Shown here piece after piece: positions 7,326-10,486 of a stretch of DNA of 10,486 bases. Positions within the stretch are counted from its first letter, which is position 1, and each line of letters begins with the position of its first letter. The notes beneath the pieces were generated by a model. That model did not search any database and was not told the origin of the DNA. It saw nothing but the letters and a program-made list of their open reading frames with translations. Where the stretch lies: positions 1 through 10,486 of the forward strand of contig CACZOT010000187.1 of the NCBI GenBank assembly GCA_902782795.1, in the 5' to 3' direction. The DNA is from an uncultured Eubacteriales bacterium (lineage in GTDB: Bacteria > Bacillota > Clostridia > Christensenellales > Aristaeellaceae). The position numbers and the translations under genes are program-made.

Positions 7326-7365
7326 CGCTCGCCGGCCCGCGTCCGCCCCGCTCCGCAGATTCGTA

Positions 7366-7395
7366 CTGGAATAATGGGGAAATCAATGGTATACT
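7366..7395 (+). promoter_or_regulatory. Extended -10 promoter of the GH3-esterase operon
   Basis: TGGTATACT (7387-7395) fits the extended -10 pattern TGnTATAaT. The -35 region is poor (CTGGAA at 7366-7371, 18-bp spacing), which is common for extended -10 promoters and for promoters that need an activator. The start of transcription would be near 7402, giving an untranslated region of about 125 nt. The surrounding stretch 7360-7425 is clearly more A/T-rich than the flanking coding DNA. Confidence 0.6.
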
Positions 7396-7425
7396 GAAAG
7401 TGATTCCATTGTGAAAAACATGTTT
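7381..7425 (+). promoter_or_regulatory. Operator-like palindromes around the GH3 promoter
   Basis: Three short symmetric elements cluster here: AATCA/TGATT (7381-7385 with 7401-7405), CAATGG/CCATTG (7384-7389 with 7406-7411), both flanking the -10 box, and the perfect 10-bp palindrome AAACATGTTT (7416-7425) just downstream of the predicted start. Position and symmetry suit binding of a repressor. No regulator is encoded nearby, the sequence does not fit a cre site well, and each element is short enough to arise by chance. Confidence 0.3.
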
Positions 7426-7458
7426 CGGGACGATCCGCGCCATCGGCGGAGAATATCC

Positions 7459-7492
7459 GCGCGGGGGAGCGGCCCCGTTTTCCCCTGCGCGC
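7459..7492 (+). other. GC-rich hairpin in the GH3 5' untranslated region
   Basis: GCGCGGGGGA (7459-7468) pairs with TCCCCTGCGCGC (7481-7492) as two 5-bp helices with a 2-nt bulge and a 12-nt loop. Only three T residues follow, so it is a weak terminator at most. It may be an mRNA-stabilising or weakly attenuating structure. It ends 19 nt before the ribosome binding site. Confidence 0.35.
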
Positions 7493-7511
7493 TTTCCTGG
7501 AAAACGATATG

Positions 7512-7517
7512 AGGAGG
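7512..7517 (+). promoter_or_regulatory. Ribosome binding site that sets the GH3 start
   Basis: AGGAGG, 9 nt before the ATG at 7527. The earlier in-frame ATG at 7509 overlaps this site and would make the Shine-Dalgarno sequence itself coding (Arg-Arg-Arg), so 7527 is the better start. Confidence 0.85.
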
Positions 7518-7526
7518 AGAGAACCC

Positions 7527-10190
7527 ATGCCCGACGAGACCATCAACATCATGGGAGATCTGTTCAACAGCGGCAAAAAGAGCACTTACGCGTTGATGTC
7601 CGCGCCGGTCTACAACATCGACTGCATGGACGGCCCGGCCTACATGGGCGACCACCGCATGGAGGGCGTCTACGTCATCATCTGCAACGAGAAGGTGGAC
7701 GAGGCCCATCCCGGCACCGTGTATGTGGACGGCCAGGACGCCGGCGCGCCTGTCGTCGGCTCGGGATGGATGGGACATGGCTGCAATCTGGGCTTTCGCG
7801 TCCGCCGGTTCATCCGGGAATACGGCAGGACCTATCAGATCCGCTACGAGGGCGGCCGGACGGTCTCCGGAGAGGAACTGGAGCCCTTCGCCATGGAGCT
7901 GACCAGCCTGCCCAAGGTCCCCATCGGCGCGGTGCACCCGGAGCACGACCAGCTGGTGCTGGACGCCGCCAGGGAATGCGCGGTCCTGATGAAAAACGAC
8001 AACCAGGCCCTGCCCCTCGGCGAGGGAGCCGTGGTGAACGCCTTCGGCAAGGGCGCGGCGACCTTCCGCCTCGGGTGCGTCGGCGCGGGAAAGATCAACC
8101 CCCGATACGGCATCCGCTTTGAGGAGGGCGTCAAGGAGCATTCCAGCCTGCGCCTCAACGAGGAGCTCTTCACCTTCTACCGCATGCGGGAGACCAACGA
8201 GATCCCGCCCAGGGAGCTGATGGACGCCGCCCGGAAGCTCTCCGACACGGCGCTCTTCGTTCTCACGCGCGGCACGGGCGAATCCACGGACAATCAGCCC
8301 GTTCCGGGGGATTACTACCTGACGGAGGAGGAAAAGGCCCTGCTCAAGGCGGTTACCTCGTCCTTCCCCAAGACCGTGGTGGTGCTCAACGTGGGCTATC
8401 CCATCGAGATGGGCTGGACGCGGGAATATCCCGTCGACGCCATCCTCTGGTGCGGCCTTTCCGGCATGGCCGGCGGCAAGGCCCTGGCGGAGATCCTCGA
8501 AGGGAAGGTCAGCCCCAGCGGCAGGCTGCCGGATACCTGGAGCTACGATTACTTTGACATCCCTTCATCGAAGAACTTCACCTGGCACACCGACGCGACC
8601 ATGTTCGATATGGATGTGTTCATCAACACCGTCTACGAAGAAGACCTCTACGTGGGCTACCGCTATTTCGATACCTTCGAAAAGCCCGTGGCTTATCCCT
8701 TCGGGCACGGCCTGAGCTACACCACCTTCGAGAAGAAGGCGGCTTGCGCGCGGGAAAAGGATTGCGCCGTTTCCCTGGAGGTGGCCGTCGCCAACACCGG
8801 CGCTGCGCCCGGCAAGGAGGTCGCGTTGCTGTACGCCGCCATCCCCGACGGCAAGTTGGAGCAGCCCGCCAAGCGCCTGGTGGCCTTCGGCAAGACGAAG
8901 ACGCTCGCGCCCGGCGAGAGCCAGACGCTTCGCTTCGAGATCCCCGCGAAACGGTTCGAATCCTACGACGAGGAGACGGCCAGCTGGGTCATCGAGCGCG
9001 GAGAGATCAGGCTGCTGCTGGGCGGCTCCGTGGCGGAAGCCCGGGAGGTCTTCGCCTTCACGGTGCCGGAGACCGTCGTGCTGGCGAAGGTCGAGAACCG
9101 CGTCGCGCCGCCTATCGAGATCCGCCGCCTTTCCAAGAAGGACCCGGAGGGCACGGCGCCCACCGGCGCGCTCAGCGGCGAGGTCCGGCAGAAGGGCCTG
9201 CCGTACGCCAGGGCGCGCAAGCACGTCCCCGAAAAGCGCCCCGTGAAAGGCGTGAAGCCGGGCCGGCTGATCACCTTCCCCATGGTGGTCAAGGACGCGA
9301 GCCTTCTCGACGCCTTCGTCCTGCAGCTTTCGGACTACGAGCTCTCCCGCCTGTCCGTCGGCGCGCGGCCCGGCTGGGGCGTGGGGGACAACGGCTTCGC
9401 CGGGACCCTGTTCAACGGCGGGAAGATCGCCCATCTCGAGATCCCTGAATACTTCATGGCCGACGGCAACAACGGCCTCAATATGAACGACCCCACCATC
9501 GGCTTCCCGGTGAGCAACTCCATGGCCGCGAGCTTCAACGAGGAACTGGCCTATCAGGAGGGCCTGGCCATCGCCCGGGAGAGCAAGGATCTGCGCCTCG
9601 ATTGCATCCTCGCCCCGGCCATGAACCTGCACCGGAATCCCCTGTGCGGACGCCACGCCGAATATTTCAGCGAGGACCCCTATCTCGCCGGGCGTATGGG
9701 CGGGCAGGAGAGCCGCGGCCTTGAGGAGGGCGGCTCCAGCAGCGTGATGAAGCACTTCGTCGCCAACAACGCCGAGAGCGACCGCAACCGGAACCATTCG
9801 ATCATCACCGAGCGCGCCCTGCGGGAGCTCTATCTCAAGGTGTTCGAGGTGGCCATGGAGGTCCATGTGCCGGACGCCTTCATGACGGGCTACAACCCCA
9901 CCAACGGCTGCTGGTGCGCGGGCGACGAGGAACTGCTGGAGGGCATCCTCCGCGAGGAATGGGGCTTCCCCGGTTACGTCATGACGGACTGGGGCTCCTC
10001 TGCCTGCTGCCCGCCGGACGAGACCGCCCAGGGCGGAAACAGCTGGGTCGCCCCCGGCACCATGGACGACCGCGAGCCCAATATGATCCTGGCCGGCCTG
10101 GAAAGCGGCGCTGTGGACAGGGAGCGCGTCCGGGCCAACGTCCGGGATATGTACGGAAATCTGGCGCGTCAGCTGCGCGGCCATCAATAA
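7527..10190 (+). CDS. GH3 beta-glycosidase with swapped domain order
   Basis: An 887-residue GH3 enzyme, probably a cytoplasmic beta-glucosidase or beta-xylosidase; no signal peptide is seen. Most GH3 proteins run TIM barrel, alpha/beta sandwich, fibronectin-like domain. Here the sandwich comes first (LMKNDNQALPL at about 154; RGTGESTDN at about 249-256; CGLSGMAGGKALAEILEGKVSPSGRLPDT at about 311-335 in part), then the fibronectin III-like domain (after FGHGLSY near 392, to about 515), a basic linker (about 525-585), and the barrel last (about 590-870). Barrel landmarks: MADGNNG with D646, LAPAMNLHRNP, MKHF with K742-H743, and candidate nucleophile D821 in MTDWG. E252 is a plausible acid/base but this is uncertain. 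Residues 1-140 form a beta-rich extension I cannot assign. DGNNGLN replaces the common DGPxGxR. Similar order is known in beta-glucosidases of Ruminococcus albus and Butyrivibrio. First gene of an operon with the esterase. Confidence 0.9.
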   Translation: MPDETINIMGDLFNSGKKSTYALMSAPVYNIDCMDGPAYMGDHRMEGVYVIICNEKVDEAHPGTVYVDGQDAGAPVVGSGWMGHGCNLGFRVRRFIREYGRTYQIRYEGGRTVSGEELEPFAMELTSLPKVPIGAVHPEHDQLVLDAARECAVLMKNDNQALPLGEGAVVNAFGKGAATFRLGCVGAGKINPRYGIRFEEGVKEHSSLRLNEELFTFYRMRETNEIPPRELMDAARKLSDTALFVLTRGTGESTDNQPVPGDYYLTEEEKALLKAVTSSFPKTVVVLNVGYPIEMGWTREYPVDAILWCGLSGMAGGKALAEILEGKVSPSGRLPDTWSYDYFDIPSSKNFTWHTDATMFDMDVFINTVYEEDLYVGYRYFDTFEKPVAYPFGHGLSYTTFEKKAACAREKDCAVSLEVAVANTGAAPGKEVALLYAAIPDGKLEQPAKRLVAFGKTKTLAPGESQTLRFEIPAKRFESYDEETASWVIERGEIRLLLGGSVAEAREVFAFTVPETVVLAKVENRVAPPIEIRRLSKKDPEGTAPTGALSGEVRQKGLPYARARKHVPEKRPVKGVKPGRLITFPMVVKDASLLDAFVLQLSDYELSRLSVGARPGWGVGDNGFAGTLFNGGKIAHLEIPEYFMADGNNGLNMNDPTIGFPVSNSMAASFNEELAYQEGLAIARESKDLRLDCILAPAMNLHRNPLCGRHAEYFSEDPYLAGRMGGQESRGLEEGGSSSVMKHFVANNAESDRNRNHSIITERALRELYLKVFEVAMEVHVPDAFMTGYNPTNGCWCAGDEELLEGILREEWGFPGYVMTDWGSSACCPPDETAQGGNSWVAPGTMDDREPNMILAGLESGAVDRERVRANVRDMYGNLARQLRGHQ

Positions 10191-10205
10191 ACGGGAGGGA
10201 ACATC

Positions 10206-10486
10206 ATGATCGAGACGAAGTACGGCCTTCTGGAAGGCGTGGACCGCGGCTGGTACACGGAGTACCGCGGCGTTCCCTACGCCATGCCCCCGGTGGAAGA
10301 TCTGCGCTGGAAAGCGCCGCAGCCGCCAAAACCCTGGGAGGGGGTCTTCCAGGCCAGGGAGTTTCCCGCCAAAGCGATGCAGAGGGAGGGCTCCGCGCAG
10401 CCCTGGGACAAGGATTTTTACGACGACCCGGGGTTCATCCCCGAGGCCAGCGAGGATTGCCTTTACCTGAACGTCTGGGCGCCCAA
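10206..10486 (+). CDS. Type-B carboxylesterase (3' partial)
   Basis: Only the first 93 codons are in the window. They show the start of a serine hydrolase of the carboxylesterase type B (alpha/beta hydrolase) family: a short beta-strand start (MIETKYGLLEG), RGVPYAMPPVEDLRW at residues 21-35, the W-E-G-V segment near 44, and the signature SEDCLYLNVWAP at 82-93. The nucleophile elbow (GxSxG) and the other catalytic residues lie beyond the right edge. No signal peptide, so a cytoplasmic enzyme is likely. GGAGG (10194-10198) stands 7 nt before the ATG, and only 15 nt separate it from the GH3 stop, so translation in one operon is expected. Beside a beta-glycosidase, removal of acetyl or aromatic acyl groups from oligosaccharides or glycosides is a reasonable guess, but type-B esterases have broad substrates. 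Confidence 0.88.
   Translation, partial: MIETKYGLLEGVDRGWYTEYRGVPYAMPPVEDLRWKAPQPPKPWEGVFQAREFPAKAMQREGSAQPWDKDFYDDPGFIPEASEDCLYLNVWAP

Noticed and set aside
7509..7526. Earlier GH3 start at the ATG at 7509
   Set aside because: It overlaps the AGGAGG site that serves the ATG at 7527 and would have no ribosome binding site of its own.
8565..10187. 540-codon minus-strand open frame opposite the GH3 gene
   Set aside because: His-, Ala- and Gly-rich translation without motifs, fully antisense to the conserved GH3 barrel; it is a by-product of GC-rich codon use.

Overview
The window is a GC-rich bacterial segment holding three complete and two truncated protein-coding units. It is almost entirely given over to carbohydrate hydrolysis. 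The most likely source is a high-GC, fermentative Clostridia-type Bacillota from a gut or rumen-like habitat. This is inferred from strong AGGAGG-type ribosome binding sites, consensus sigma-A promoters, sugar hydrolases without visible signal peptides, and a GH3 enzyme with the swapped domain order known from Ruminococcus and Butyrivibrio. No 16S rRNA or other phylogenetic marker is present, so this placement is tentative.

Layout. Positions 1-3494 (+) carry most of a large GH2 enzyme of the beta-mannosidase / exo-glucosaminidase branch. Its 5' end lies outside the window, and it has discoidin-like (F5/8 type C) modules at the N-terminus and inserted inside the GH2 fold. It converges on a minus-strand transcription unit that is visible from end to end. 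That unit has a TTGACA-17-TATAGT promoter (7325-7297), a structured leader RNA of about 140 nt closed by a 13-bp helix and a U6 run (7290-7150), an Eis-like GNAT acetyltransferase (7109-5898), a compact GH2 beta-galactosidase/beta-glucuronidase (5833-3602), and a strong hairpin-plus-U-tract terminator (3582-3521). Divergently, an extended -10 promoter near 7387-7395 drives a GH3 beta-glycosidase in swapped domain order (7527-10190). A type-B carboxylesterase follows after 15 nt and runs off the right edge (10206 onward).

How the genes fit together. The GH3 plus esterase pair suggests removal of acyl groups and terminal beta-glucosyl or beta-xylosyl residues from imported oligosaccharides. The two GH2 enzymes add exo-beta-mannosidase- or hexosaminidase-like and beta-galactosidase- or glucuronidase-like activities. 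No transporter or dedicated regulator lies within the window. The acetyltransferase is the functional outlier. It is first in the GH2 operon and sits behind the most unusual element of the window, a terminator-like multi-branched leader RNA, which is the best candidate for something undescribed.

The roughly 420-bp divergent intergenic region (7110-7526) holds both promoters, the leader RNA, and a short A/T-rich stretch with small operator-like palindromes. No tRNA, rRNA, CRISPR array or insertion sequence was seen.
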